This document shows, one piece after another, positions 34,346 to 45,409 of a DNA stretch of 64,000 nt. The notes below the pieces were generated by a model, which saw nothing but the letters and a program-made list of their open reading frames with translations, was not told the DNA's origin and searched no databases. Both the position numbers and the translations under genes were made by a program. Origin of the DNA: Pollenia angustigena (lineage: Eukaryota; Arthropoda; Insecta; Diptera; Polleniidae); NCBI GenBank assembly GCA_930367215.1, contig OV884058.1, positions 106,973,802 through 107,037,801 of the forward strand. Direction: 5' to 3'. Each line of letters opens with the position of its first letter. The stretch's first letter is position 1.

Positions 34346-34745
34346 TTCAAGAGTCTAAGGCTTGCTGACATAGACTTGTGACTTCACGAAACCACATACA
34401 TAGAAATCTAGGACGTCTAAATCGAGCGATCATGTCAGCCAGTTCAAATTACCAATACGAAAGATTACGCGACTCGGAAATGCAGTCCTCAGAAATTCGA
34501 AACAATTATTTGGCGTTCTTGAGGATTATAACTCTCCGTTTCTCGATGACTTGTATTATTTTTCTGTTTGCTACACAAATGTCACAGCGGATCTGACATT
34601 TACTGCCATTGCAAAAATTATAGCATCTTCCGATAGATTGATAGATTTTGCGTCACCTTGTACTTTATAGGTTATGCGCTGAATATTTCTATATGTAACA
34701 AACGAAATGCTGGTGGTTAAAAAAGGGACCGTAGTACAGAACACA
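34346..34745. other. No recognised feature
   Basis: Contains AGACTCTTCAAGAGTCT, a short palindrome at the broken end of copy B. No coding signal. Confidence 0.35.
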
Positions 34746-34750
34746 ATCAT

Positions 34751-34959
34751 GGGTGTTCTGAAAATCGAAAACGCAAGAATTTTAAACCTATTTTTTTGAT
34801 AAGATTTCTGTAATAAAGGAATTTTATGGCAAACATAATAGAAATATTTTTCTATTAAACAAAATTTTATAACAAAAATTTTTAAAAATTAGATTAAAAG
34901 TGTATTTAAAACAACTTCCAAATTACTGCGTTTTGCTTTTTCGATTTCGGAACAGCCCT
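34751..34959. mobile_element. MITE, GTTCTG..ATCGAAAACGC family (complete copy)
   Basis: GGGTGTTCTGAAAATCGAAA on the left; TTTCGATTTCGGAACAGCCCT on the right is its near complement. ACGCAA/TGCGTT lie inside. One end of a second copy is at 6536-6650. Confidence 0.75.
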
Positions 34960-34962
34960 ATA

Positions 34963-35219
34963 TCTGTGGTTTTCATGGGCAACCGCGTATGTCTTAAAAT
35001 AAAATTTTTCAGGAGAGCCGATAAAACCATTCTAGAGCAAACTATGGGTTAGATATTGCACCTTTTGAACTTTGTAATTGAGTTAAAACATCGGAATGGA
35101 TCTATCTGTTTTCAAAAATTTAAAAAAAAATATAAAGAGCACTTTAAATTAAGCAATATGGCATCAACAATTCAAAATCGAAAAAATAGACATACGTGGT
35201 TGCCCATGAAAACCACAGA
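34963..35219. mobile_element. MITE, TCTGTGGTTTTCATGGG family, TA duplication
   Basis: TCTGTGGTTTTCATGGGCAA and TTGCCCATGAAAACCACAGA are perfectly complementary, arms about 33 bp. TA at 34961-34962 and 35220-35221. Length 257 bp, consistent with a Tc1/mariner-type MITE. It abuts the preceding MITE. Confidence 0.88.
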
Positions 35220-35300
35220 TATTACGTTTGTTACTTTCGTAAAAACCGTTGAAACAGATATTAAGGGTTGTGTACTAAAACACAAACACTAAAAAATATC

Positions 35301-35579
35301 ACGTGTGTGAAGATAAATATGAAAAGTTAAATTCATTTTTTAAAAATATCGCATGCGATAAAAGATATATTAAAAAAATATCGCATGCAAAGAAAATATT
35401 GTAAAGAAAATACGAATCAAATCAATTGATTTTTCATAAAAACTTTAAAATTGTGTGTAAATATTCGTATTTTCTTTATAATATTTTTTATCGCATGCGA
35501 TATTTTTTAATATATTTTTTTATCGCATGCGATATTTTTTAAAATAAATTTAATTTCTCCTATTTATCTTCACACACGT
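35301..35579. mobile_element. Mutator-like hairpin element with 9-bp duplication
   Basis: ACGTGTGTGAAGATAAATA and its complement at the right end, with arms of about 120 bp that each contain two copies of ATCGCATGC(GAT). AAAAATATC lies at 35292-35300 and 35580-35588. Long arms plus a 9-bp duplication indicate a MULE-type MITE. Confidence 0.82.
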
Positions 35580-35589
35580 AAAAATATCT

Positions 35590-36825
35590 CTTAACTTACA
35601 AGTTTGTCAAGGCAGTTTAATTCGGCTTATTTTGTGAAGTAAGGAAATATTTTTCTCTTTAACACACCAGCCCAGTGTTAAGCACTTGTTTTTGTTTTGC
35701 TGCACTTTATATTTAAGAATAAATAAATATTATAGGAAATGAAGTATGAATTTTAAGCCAAATGCACAAATATCATACAGTCGATGGCAAAAAAAATCTC
35801 GAATGGAAAATCGAGAGCAACTACAAGTTTCATTGTGTTGCTTGTCATCAAGACTATACATTGTTTTTTTATTAGATCAAATAAATGCTTAAACACTTTT
35901 TATAGTTTAAATATACAAATTTTGTTCGATCAGCAACAAGCGAGAAATGTGATCTTTTAAAATTTAACACCACAGAATCTCAAACTATTGTCTCTCAATA
36001 TTTAAAGTTGTTGTTATGTGTATGTTGCAAGTACGTGCTTAATACTTATAAAATACGTATTCATACATAAAATATTTATGCCACATAAGGCTTGTGTAAA
36101 CATGTGTATAGTCATTTGAATGTTTGGACTATTAAAAGAAAAAGTTTCATTATATAATCCACATAAACTTAATAAACAACACACAGACACACAGACATCC
36201 CCAAAAAGGGTTTCTATTCGGAAAGTTTATGATGGAAAACTTCAGGAAGTTTTTTATAGCAACAACTTCTACCTTTATTTAAGGTTTTATGACATTCATG
36301 GCTAATAAATCACTGATGTTTTAAACGCTGGTTTAGTTGAACTCAACTTCAATTTATATGTAGCTTTAACTCAACAACTATAAGTCAGGGTCGTATGTAT
36401 TATATGTTGTTAAAAAAAATAACATGTGGCAGCACTACGATAAATCTTATCAAATTCATATGCGTTTAAAGATGGCTTATATGTTTAGTTATTTATAGTT
36501 TTGTTGGTTTAAACACATTTTATACCAAAAAGAGAGTTTAACTTGCTCTGATTTTTTAGCCCTAAATCATCTGCGTTTTGTAGCACTTTATCGGATTAAT
36601 GAAGAATGTTTTATTAGCCGCCAGTTAATAAAATGTTTCATAAAATCGATGAAAATTTTGCATAAACTTAATGCAAGACATTTTATTAAGACTGTGATTA
36701 CACTGTGCAACAAAAAAAAACCAGCCTCAACACTTGCAACGTGAAATGAAAGTAGTCTACTTGTAGAGCAAATTTGCCAAAGGGTTTTGAAAAGTTAGCT
36801 CGTGCTCCCGAAATATGGGCCCCTA
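35590..36825. other. AT-rich, no recognised feature
   Basis: No domain, repeat pair or element ends found. Confidence 0.4.
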
Positions 36826-36828
36826 AAG

Positions 36829-37410
36829 TTTTTGAATTTTTTGAAAAGGCGTTCGGTATAAGACAAAAAAATATACTAAATGGACTTCTGAGCTAAAAAA
36901 TATGTCTTCAGTAGAATCGTACGCCGATTCTTTTCTTAGAATTTATTAACCCTCTAACTCTCATTTTAAGGGCTCATTTCTGTCCTTTTTCCCAACACTT
37001 ACACAAAAGTATACTAAATCGGCACTTCTAAGGGTTAAAATGTTCCACGAATATTTTTTGCATCAAATTACACTAGGGGTTTTCAAAGACCAAAAGTTCG
37101 TGCAATGTATCTAAAACGAATTCTCGAAATTTCGGGCAATCACATTTTTGAATTTTTGAAATGGCGTTTGGTACAAGTCAAAAAAATATACTAAATGTAC
37201 TTCTGACCTAAAATACTATTTCAGATGTCTTCAGTAAAATTGTATGGCGATTGTTTTCATAGAATTTATTAACCCTCTAACACTAATTTTAAGGGGTAAT
37301 TTTTGTCCAATTTTAACTGCTACACTAAATCGGCACGTTAGAGGGTTAAAATGTTCTACGAATATTTTCTGCATCAAATTTCACTATGGGTCTTCTAAGA
37401 CCAAAAAATC
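36829..37410 (+). repeat. Two-unit tandem duplication, period about 315 bp
   Basis: Unit 1 begins TTTTTGAATTTTTTGAAAAGG near 36829 and unit 2 TTTTTGAATTTTTGAAATGGC near 37145. ATATACTAAATG, TCTTCAGTA, ATTAACCCTCTAAC, CTAAATCGGCAC, GGGTTAAAATGTTC and CACGAATATTTT recur in the same order. Divergence is about a fifth, by eye. Confidence 0.8.
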
Positions 37411-38685
37411 AAGAATTAACACTATCAAACAAATTTTAATTAAATTTATGTTGTTAAATTTTTATTTTTCCTATTTGCTGCTTGAGAGGAACACCAAAAA
37501 TATTGTTGAATTGGCACACTTCAGGACTCAAATTGAAGAAAAACTACATGCTGGTCGACGAGCATATCTTTTTCTACCACACGGCATCCAAATCTCAATT
37601 TACTTAAACAGTGGATTCAGCATGTTTACACTTTAAGCCGACGATAAACAAATCGATGCCATTTTTCAGCAAAATTCGTTATTCGAATAAATAACTGATA
37701 CAAAAATAAACCTGGTTTATTAAAGATTTATGAAACTGATTTTCTATGAAACCTTTAAGGAAACCCATGCATTTGCATGAAATTGCACGCCCTACTCAAA
37801 ACAGAGTTTTGCTCTGGCGGATGCATGATTGCCCATGGGGCCCAGATAGGGTATACTTTCGAAAATTTGTTTTTAAATGTTGTGGTGTTGGGTATCATAT
37901 GGTCGGACGGACTTTACATTCTTACTTGTTTTCAAAGTAAAGAAGCAATGTAAAACTTTCCGCCAAGGATGCTTCTTTGTTGGCACAAAATTAAATATTT
38001 GCGAAGAAAAAACACTTTGCGGATTCAATTATTTCGTTAAAAAACTTAGTGAGAAAAAAATATACTGTTAAAAAGATTATCAAGACACAAGCCACTTTGT
38101 CTTTTCTGATAACTTTTAATTTAACAAAAATTTTCGGGAATGAAAATAAATAAATATATTTTCGGGTATAGAAAAAGTCCGGGTAATTAGAAACTCTAAC
38201 CCAAAATCATATGACTACAAACATTCAACAAAATAGCATAAACATTATGTTCTCTTTTAAATACTTACACACATGACACAGGAATATATTCACACATATA
38301 TTGATATGTTCACACATATGTTTTTTCGCAAGAGGTGATTTTTTCGCCCAATAGAACTTGAAATTGTCAAAAATAACACAAAAAAAATTCATTTTTAGCA
38401 ACAAAATGTTTTTATTAAAAATAATCAATACGTGGCCTTAACATTTCAAAATTATTTCGAGGATATGGACACCGACTGCGGCTGTTTTTGACACAGCGCA
38501 TTCTGAACGTTAAGTTTACATAATTTCTAAAGAAATAAGATCCGATTATGTACAAGCGTGTAAATCTTACCAAATGGTGCATTTTTCTAGACGTAGTGGG
38601 GTCTGTAGGGTCTGTTGTTGATTGGTCTCGCAATTTGGTTTTTTAACAGGCCTGTTAGTTAAGCCAAACATGAGACGTGCGTTAT
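37411..38685. other. No recognised feature
   Basis: AT-rich; the frames at 37244-37636 and 37746-38071 overlap repeat sequence or have no recognisable domain. Confidence 0.4.
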
Positions 38686-38689
38686 AAAA

Positions 38690-38895
38690 ATCACGAAGTC
38701 GTCAATAATTGATTGTGATGATTGCTTTTTAAAGCAAATTTGTATAACTTGATAGAGTTGTTCAACGTGAATCTATGCATGATGATTATTCCGATTATAA
38801 TGGCCCAATTGTCAATTGTAAGCGAAGTTTGACATTTGGTTTGACAGCTAAACTTGTCGTTAGTTCCATCGGTCTTTAAAAACACCCTCTATTTA
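38690..38895 (-). repeat. Dispersed repeat with GACAGCTAA motif (copy 3)
   Basis: CAACGTGAATCTATGCATGA, TTTGACAGCTAAAC and AGTTCCATCGGTCTTTAAAAAC match the other copies (10300, 13590). Its end GGGTGTTTTTAAAGACC resembles a mariner-type terminus. Confidence 0.5.
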
Positions 38896-39490
38896 ACATA
38901 CATTAACATTTGTGGTGCATTAAAATACTTTCTCATTTCATTTAAATTTCTACATCTGCTATTGCAATTTATAAGAATTTTTCCCATTTATTTTTTCCTT
39001 TTTTATTTTTTTTTTTTTTTGTAGATTTTAGAATTTTATGTTTCATTTACAAATTGTTGTACTTTATAGCTTCTAAAAAAAAAAATGTTAAATGAAAATG
39101 CGTTCATAATATGTTGCATGCTACTGCCGTAGCAGCGGCAGCATGTTGTTTTGTAATTGTTAATGCTGCTTCAACACTAAACAAGTTGTTAGTTTTTCTT
39201 TCTTGTTAGTTTTTTTCACCCACTGCAGCTGCTGCCGCTGTTGCAATTTAAACATCAACATTATCACACTTCGTAATCAACATCTAAATATGCATCACAT
39301 AGTCATTAAATACACTGGCAGTTGCTGGGAGTAAAAGTAAGCGAACGGTAAACAGTGGGGCCAAATTAAACAAAATATAATATAAGTAATTGTTTGAAAT
39401 TTTTTAAATTTATGGTATGGCAAATTTTAAGCTCAATAGAAATGCTGGAAAGCAAATAAGTTGCATTTAAATGGAAAGATTTCTAGTCAT
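38896..39490. other. No gene; alanine-codon-like GCAGC tracts
   Basis: GCTGCCG/CAGCGGCAGC imperfect repeats at 39120-39245, partly inverted to one another, in otherwise AT-rich DNA. Confidence 0.4.
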
Positions 39491-39491
39491 A

Positions 39492-40431
39492 TCGGGTGAT
39501 TTTTTAGCTATTATCTTTTTGGCAACACTGGTTTAAACAGCTGACGCACGTTTCGTGTTTTGTTTCACATCTTCAGTTTGGTCTATAATTTAACCATGAA
39601 TCGTCTTACAAACCAACAACGCTTGCAAATTATTGAATTTTATTATCAAAATGAGTGCTCTGTTAAGAAAGTTCATCGCGCGCTTCTTCCATTTTATGGT
39701 CAGTTTAATCGACCCACTGAGGCGGCTATTCGGGCTGTTGTGACTAAATTTCGCACCAAATTTACATTGTTGGACATTAAACCACTAACACGCTTACGTA
39801 GATTGCGAAGTGAAGAAAATATCGCAGCTGTATCGGCCAGTGTCAATGATGACCATCAATAATCAATTCGTCGCCGTTCGCAGCAATTGGGCCGCTGCTA
39901 CTCAACAACGTGAGATGATATCCAACTTTTTTTTGCCCAAAATGCAAGAGCTTGACTTGCATGACATGTGGTTTCAACAAGACGGTGCCACATGCCACAC
40001 AGCACGCTAAACAATGGACTTATTGAGAGGCGAGTTCGGTGAACATTTTATTTCACGTTCGGGACCGACAATTGGCCGCCTAGATCATGCGATTTAACGC
40101 CTTTAGACTATTTTTTGTGGGACTATGTTAAAGTTCATGTCTATACACACATGCCCGCTTCAATTGAGGCATTAGAAGACAACATTAAAGCATTTATTCA
40201 TGAGATACCGGCCGAAATGTTGGAAAGACTATTGGAAAGTTGGAAAGAGTATTAATTGGTCTAAGCGGATGGACCATTTGAGGCGCAGTCACGGTCAACA
40301 TTTGCATGAAATAATCTTCAAACATTAAATTATATGGACCGTACTATCGATTCAAATAAAGATTTCATGAATTTTTCTGAATTTTATGTGTTTTTTTTAA
40401 ACTTTCCTATAGCTCTTAAAAAATCGCCCTT
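39492..40431 (+). mobile_element. DD41D mariner-type element (copy 2)
   Basis: TCGGGTGATTTTTTAGCTAT at the left, complemented by ATAGCTCTTAAAAAATCGCCC at the right; TA at 39490-39491 and 40432-40433. Length 940 bp. Its ends differ from copy 1, so it is a sister lineage. Confidence 0.88.
39596..40327 (+). pseudogene. DD41D mariner transposase, broken (copy 2)
   Basis: ATG at 39596 opens an 88-codon frame beginning MNRLTNQQRLQIIEFYYQNE, the N-terminal helix-turn-helix of the family, ending in DDHQ and a stop. A large deletion follows. The sequence resumes as MQELDLHDMWFQQDGATCHTA, then a stop (R*) and further frameshifts through an 'LLRGEFGEHFISRSG' segment and a DHLRR..HLHEIIFKH end. The first and third catalytic positions are lost or out of frame. 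The N-terminus is better preserved than in copy 1. Confidence 0.85.
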
Positions 40432-40687
40432 TATAAAGCAAAAAAATTAATTAATTTTGCTATACAAAAAGTAAAACAGCGTAAGCAATTATTAGTATTA
40501 AACATTTATATAAATAAGATTTTTGTTTAAAAAACAAAAAAGATTCAATGGATTTGGATTTTACCATTTGAAAGAAGTTAAAAAACCAAAAATAGTGTTG
40601 CCATTGATGATATGTTTTAATATTTAAAGAGTTTATTGCAACAAATTTTAAAGCGTATCCCAACAAATCGAAATGTTGGAAGGATTA

Positions 40688-41322
40688 AGGCGCCCGTACA
40701 CGACATGTATTTGTCATCTGACATGTCAAATTTTCAAGTCACATGTAATTGTTCATGTCTGTCAAAATTGCTGTTTTACATAAGGTTGATAATATTCGGT
40801 CACAAACGTACATGTAATTTGCTTCTGACATTGTCTCTGTTTTTTTTCGCATTGTTATTGCAGAAACCAAAGTAGTTCTCGGTTTCAAAATAGCTTGCTG
40901 CCGCCACGAAAATATTTATTTGCGCCGTAAAATAATTTAGCCATCTTAACATTTTTTTCTTTTATTTTAAAGATACCAATTTAGAATTTTATAATGAAAC
41001 GGTTTTTATGTATATATTTACATAAATTCCATTCAATGGTAAGATGAGCATACATATCTTGGTATTGTAAAATATTAACTTCAGCCGGCTAATGATTCCG
41101 TCAATAGTTGACGCCGCTGCCAGTTTCTTCCCGGCATAGATTTCTGATGTCAGATGGTTTGTCAGAAGAAAATAGATCACGCTCTAATTGAAATATTGTC
41201 AGATTACTTTGCATCTGACTTTTACAGAAGCAAAGTTTAACAGGTAACACACGACATGTATGTATTTTTCAGTGGGAAATTTGACATGTCAGATGACAAA
41301 AACATGTCGTCTATACCCTCCT
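40688..41322. mobile_element. MITE, AGGCGCCCGTACACGACATG family, TTA duplication
   Basis: Left AGGCGCCCGTACACGACATG, right CATGTCGTCTATACCCTCCT; TTA at 40685-40687 and 41323-41325. TGACATGTCA motifs lie inside both ends. Length 635 bp. The frame at 40636-40875 lies across its left half and is spurious. A degraded relative is at 6640-6955. Confidence 0.82.
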
Positions 41323-42420
41323 TTAACAAACATTTTGCTCCAAATATGCTGTAACCCATTAGGACATCACAATTTCAACTCAATTATAAAAATAATTCGA
41401 CCGGTTACAAATATCAAGCTTTCAAACGACATTTCTTCAGCTTATTATTGGTTTGGCGCATATGCCTAAACGACAATGAAGGTTTACATGGAGTTTTTTG
41501 TGAAAATACAATCGATAGCATTTTTTTTTTTTGTATTTTTATAACTGCTTTTGGCATATGTTTTGAACAAAAATGTAAATTTTTGTGAACTTTCATGAAC
41601 GAGCTTAGATTTATTATAGAGGAAAATTATAATTTTGTGCCGCATACGCCACTTTTCTAAATTTATTTTATCTTTTTGTGCTGCATACGTATACTTACTT
41701 ACTTATTTTGCTTTTGCTTTTACTACTTTATATTTTACGTTTTTGTATAAGGAATTTCTAGCATTCGCCAAACAGTGGCGTGTAGAACAAAACAATACTA
41801 AATAAACTTTAAAATAGTTGATTTGAAGCAAAACTAGTGCCAAATATCCCAGAAACGATACAAATTTCGTGAAACAGGTTATGGATTGAGAAAGGGGCAA
41901 ACTCAAAATATATCAAAAATGGTCGTTAGGTCAAACCAATAATGAGCCAACGGTTTATGTATCACAATAAAGAAAACTGCCGTTTGTTAAATAGAAAGAT
42001 TTATTTGAGGTACAAAAATGTAATACTTTGAGCTCATTATTGACAAAAATTTTTTAATATCACGATGCCTCCGGATCAAGGGCATTTGAGGGTTTAGCCA
42101 AGTTGGTGTTATTACTGCTTTGTATACTAATAACTGATGCTTGTGTTAAACGAGTTTTGTTCGAGCAACGATCATAATAAAAAAATAAATAAAATGCAAT
42201 AAAAATTGCAAGAATCATTATTTCGAATAAGTACTCCTTTTAGAAAAGTAATTCAATTTGATGCCACACATTTTCCCCATCTCAAGAACTAAAACAGTTG
42301 TTTAATTCAAGAAATATTTACCAACGCATTGAGCAGGATAATAAATTTGATTGTGATCTTTGTGGTTTTTTATATGAAATAAAAAATAAAGTCCTCAATG
42401 GCTGTGAGTGTTAAACGGCA
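41323..42420. other. AT-rich, no recognised feature
   Basis: No coding, tRNA or paired repeat signal seen. Confidence 0.4.
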
Positions 42421-42431
42421 AACCCCCCTGA

Positions 42432-42525
42432 AGAGATTGAGTGGTTGCAATTAAAACATGTAAAGCTAACCTGTCCGTGAAAGCCTGGGTTCGAGTCCCG
42501 CGGCAGTCAGTCAGGAATAAAAAAT
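42432..42525 (+). repeat. tRNA-like sequence, possible SINE head
   Basis: GATTGAGTGGTTGCA resembles a polymerase III A box, and GGTTCGAGTCC (near 42489) is a perfect B box about 45 bases downstream. The T arm pairs only partly and no acceptor stem closes, so it is not an intact tRNA. It is followed by AT-rich DNA. Confidence 0.4.
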
Positions 42526-43460
42526 TATCAATAAATTATAATTAATTTCATGTTGTAAAATTCCTTTCTTCTTAAAAATAATTTAATGAAAATTAAATTC
42601 TATGAACTTTAGCCTAATTAAAATATCAAAATTTGGTTTAAAACCATAAACAGTTCAACAAAGTAGCCACAATACTAATTTACATTTATTTAGTTGATGC
42701 TTAATTCAAATGAAAAATAAAATCTACAAATAAAGTATCTTATAACAAAATTTTAGAGTATTAAGTGGGGATTTTTGGAGATAAAAAAATTTGTTGGGCT
42801 ATTTTTGGGAATAAAAATTTACAATTTGGGGATAACACTTAAAAAACATCTGATAACCCTGGTGGAGGATATACAAATTAACGCTAAAACTCAAAAAGAT
42901 TTACTTAAATTAAAATTTATTTGCTTAAAAACATCTCACGTTTTACTTCTTATAAATATTTCTTATCGATCCATTACTTTTTGCCTTAACTGTACATCAT
43001 TTCGTATCAAGATTCCGCCCATATTGTTTGTATTTTTTCTTCTTTACAGTTTTTGGTGTAAATTGCTTTAAAATTTGTTTTTCTTTATTTTCCACAGCCA
43101 ATTAGTAAATTGCTGTAAATTCACTGATACTCATTTACACTTCTCCAACAACTTCTAAAGCGCTTCATTCAGTGCGTATCCAATATTTATTTTTTGGGTT
43201 GGTGGGTGAATCGCACCATTTAAATTTTATGAGGGGGAAGTGTTTAAAACATTTTTTATAAATGTTTATTTTTATTGTATCAGTTTTACATTGAATTTTC
43301 TAATTTGAAGAAAAATAATTTGTTTTTTTTTTAAGTTTTGCTATTGTAAATTGTGTTAAAGATATAAAACAATAATTTTTTGGTGGTTTTTACTTCGAAA
43401 ATGATCCATTTAAAAGATTCATAATCTGATAAGTAGATAAATTTCGAACAAAACTTTTTA
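42526..43460. other. AT-rich, possible hAT end
   Basis: CATCTGATAACCCTGG near 42850 resembles a hAT right end, and GGGGATTTTTGGAGA near 42767 resembles 12640. No matching left end or duplication. No gene. Confidence 0.3.
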
Positions 43461-43466
43461 GTATAC

Positions 43467-43690
43467 GGGCCTGTTCTGAAAATCACGTGATTTCCAATCA
43501 CGTGATTTTGAAATCACAAGTGTGATTTTGTGCTGTTCTAAAAGTCATACCGTTTTTTTGTATCTCGGTTTGCTTTCGGCAATTGAGGATCACACCAAAA
43601 CACACAAAAACGGGACACTTAAATATCACACGTTTGATTTTAGTAGGCACATGTGATTTGAGTAAAAGTGATTTGCAGAACAGGCCTGAT
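43467..43690. mobile_element. MITE, GGGCCTGTTCTG..ATCAC family
   Basis: GGGCCTGTTCTGAAAATCAC at the left; GTGATTTGCAGAACAGGCC at the right. GTGATTT/AAATCAC motifs recur at least five times inside. The small minus-strand frame here is made of these motifs. Confidence 0.7.
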
Positions 43691-43849
43691 AGTTTGATAT
43701 TTTTGATTAACTTTTTAGCTGCTTTCGTTTGTTTAATTGGCAATTGTTTTCGTATTTAAGCGTTCAGAATAAAAAATTCGGTTTTTTATAGTGCAACGCA
43801 TATTTTGGCGTTCAGTTTGCGTTTTTAATATGATTGTGTGCGAAATAGG

Positions 43850-43925
43850 GTTGCCAAAAACCAAACTTAAAATAACTGGTCAACTTGAAAAATTCACCTG
43901 GATTTTGAAAAAATAACTGGACAAT
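43850..43925 (+). repeat. hAT-like end with AACTGGACAA motifs
   Basis: TAGGGTTGCCAAAAACC, then AACTGGTCAA, CACCTGGATTTT and AACTGGACAA. The reverse complement of 52600-52712 has the same order. See the partner entry. Confidence 0.5.
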
Positions 43926-43940
43926 TTAAAATTACACTTA

Positions 43941-44056
43941 CGGCCATTTTCACCAAGTTCGGTTAAAACTAACTTTCAATTAAAGTTCCGGTTACCAATA
44001 TGTTTTGACAGCTATAACCAATAGTTAATTATAACCGAACTTGGTGAAAATGGCCG
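43941..44056. mobile_element. MITE, CGGCCATTTTCACC family, TTA duplication
   Basis: CGGCCATTTTCACCAAGTTC and GAACTTGGTGAAAATGGCCG perfectly complementary; TTA at 43938-43940 and 44057-44059. AACCGG/CCGGTT inside. 116 bp, the shortest complete element found. Confidence 0.92.
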
Positions 44057-44151
44057 TTAAACTCATACGATAGTTCACATTTTTTTTTTAAATTAGAAAA
44101 AAGAAATAACAAAAAAAACCAACGAAACGTAAAAACAAAAATTCAGTCTTA

Positions 44152-44414
44152 GTCTGTGTTCATACGGCTCTTGTCTTATTGACATGATTGCTACTTTACT
44201 GGCGAGACGGACGAGGGGAAAAGAAACGAGTACACAGATGCATGTACTGTCTTTACGTTTTGCTTTTTCATTCGTTGTTTAATTTTGTTATTGTTTTCAA
44301 CATCAAAAAAGCACATGTTGTCAACATGACATGGATCATTTGAACGCCAATTCATGTTCAAAGAAGAAAAAGGAAGAATCTTGTCAATAAGACATGAGCC
44401 GTATGAACTCAGAC
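44152..44414. mobile_element. MITE, GTCTGTGTTCATACGG family, TTA duplication
   Basis: GTCTGTGTTCATACGGCTCT and complement ...GAGCCGTATGAACTCAGAC; arms about 40 bp through CTTGTC.TATTGACA. TTA at 44149-44151 and 44415-44417. Confidence 0.9.
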
Positions 44415-44526
44415 TTACATCAAATTACATATCGTCACCTAAATTCCATAAGATATAAGCAGGGAAACCATAAATATTCAATTGCATGATTTTCCTTGTG
44501 CGACCAATGAAGGCAGAAACAATACA

Positions 44527-44803
44527 TGTAAGAAAAGATAAACTCACTGTTTATTGTTGGTGTTTTGTTTAAGCTTTGATATTGTTACAAGTAAGACTTT
44601 GAGTGTTTAAAATTCTTATTCGCTTTAGGGTTTTATTTGCATAATATTTTTAGCTTTTCTTAAATCTTTGGAAAAGGTTTCCTGATGATCTGGCCTGAGC
44701 AACCAGTGAAATGCGCATAGAAGCTAGCTTTCCCTCAACAATAAATTTCAGTGTATTTATCAAATATGAAAAATTGGGAATTTAGCACGTCATACAAAAA
44801 TCT
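44527..44803 (+). repeat. Hammerhead-bearing dispersed repeat (copy 2)
   Basis: TGTAAGAAAAGATAAACTCA to about TTTAGCACGTCATACAAAAA. Only scattered differences from 23631-23907 over ~275 bp, while the DNA outside is unrelated. This fixes the unit length. Confidence 0.88.
44676..44728 (+). ncRNA. Hammerhead ribozyme, type I-like (copy 2)
   Basis: GGTTTC, CTGATGA (44682-44688), TCTGG..CCAGT stem II, GAAA (44708-44711), ATGCGCAT, predicted cleavage after A44719, then GAAGCT pairing with GGTTTC. Compared with copy 1, one stem II pair changes from T-G to T-A, and the closing pair changes from G-C to a T-T mismatch. All catalytic positions are unchanged. Confidence 0.82.
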
Positions 44804-44874
44804 TAATACATGTATCCGTTTTAGAGCTTTCTATGAATTTTGGCATCGATTTGTTAGTGCATATTTTTGCATGG

Positions 44875-45005
44875 CGCTGTGCTATAAAGCAATAGGCAAT
44901 AAAGCCATATGGCCGTATTTCTCACTCCATTGAGAAATAAGGCCACATGGCTTTATTTCCATGTAAGGAGTGAAATAAAGCCACAATGGCCTTATTTCTC
45001 ATTTA
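44875..45005. repeat. Short palindromic repeat cluster
   Basis: GCAATAAAGCCATATGGC, GAAATAAGGCCACATGGC, AAATAAAGCCACAATGGCC and TTATTTC motifs alternate in orientation within 130 bases. Confidence 0.6.
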
Positions 45006-45068
45006 AATTTTTTTGCTTTTAATATAATTCTAATTTATTTAAAAATAGTAAAAAAACAAATACACTTT

Positions 45069-45372
45069 TGGGCGCAAGGATTTTCTCCTCTATGGTATAA
45101 CAAAAACCGGCTTTGCTTACTAAAGCTTCTCTGTAAAGCCGGTCTTTGGGCGGGCGCAAGAATTTTTTCCTTTATGGTATAACTTTATGGTTTTCGAACA
45201 AAGGCCGACTACGCAGAGAACCTTTAGTTAGCGAAGCCATTATTTGTTATACCATAGAAGAGAAAATCCTCGCCCCCGGCCAAAGGCCGGCTTTGCAAAG
45301 AAACTTTAATAAGCGAAGCCGGTCTTTGTTATACCATAGAGGAGAAAATCCTTGCGCCCAGCCGAAGGCCGG
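45069..45372. repeat. Complex four-module inverted repeat
   Basis: GGGCGCAAGGATTTTCTCCT and TATGGTATAAC appear twice in forward orientation (45069, 45150). Their complements, GTTATACCATAGA and GAGGAGAAAATCCTTGCGCCC, appear twice in reverse (45248, 45328). They are separated by CCGGCTTTGC/GCGAAGCCGG blocks. GC-richer than its surroundings. The frame at 45146-45472 is a by-product. Confidence 0.75.
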
Positions 45373-45409
45373 CTATACTTTGGAGTTGCGGCGGGCCCTC
45401 CGGACAGCT

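Noticed and set aside
35301..35579. CRISPR-like array of ATCGCATGCGAT repeats
   Set aside because: The repeats are symmetric arms of one hairpin transposon with target duplications; no regular spacers.
42432..42525. Functional tRNA gene
   Set aside because: The B box is good, but no acceptor stem closes and the T arm is only partly paired.
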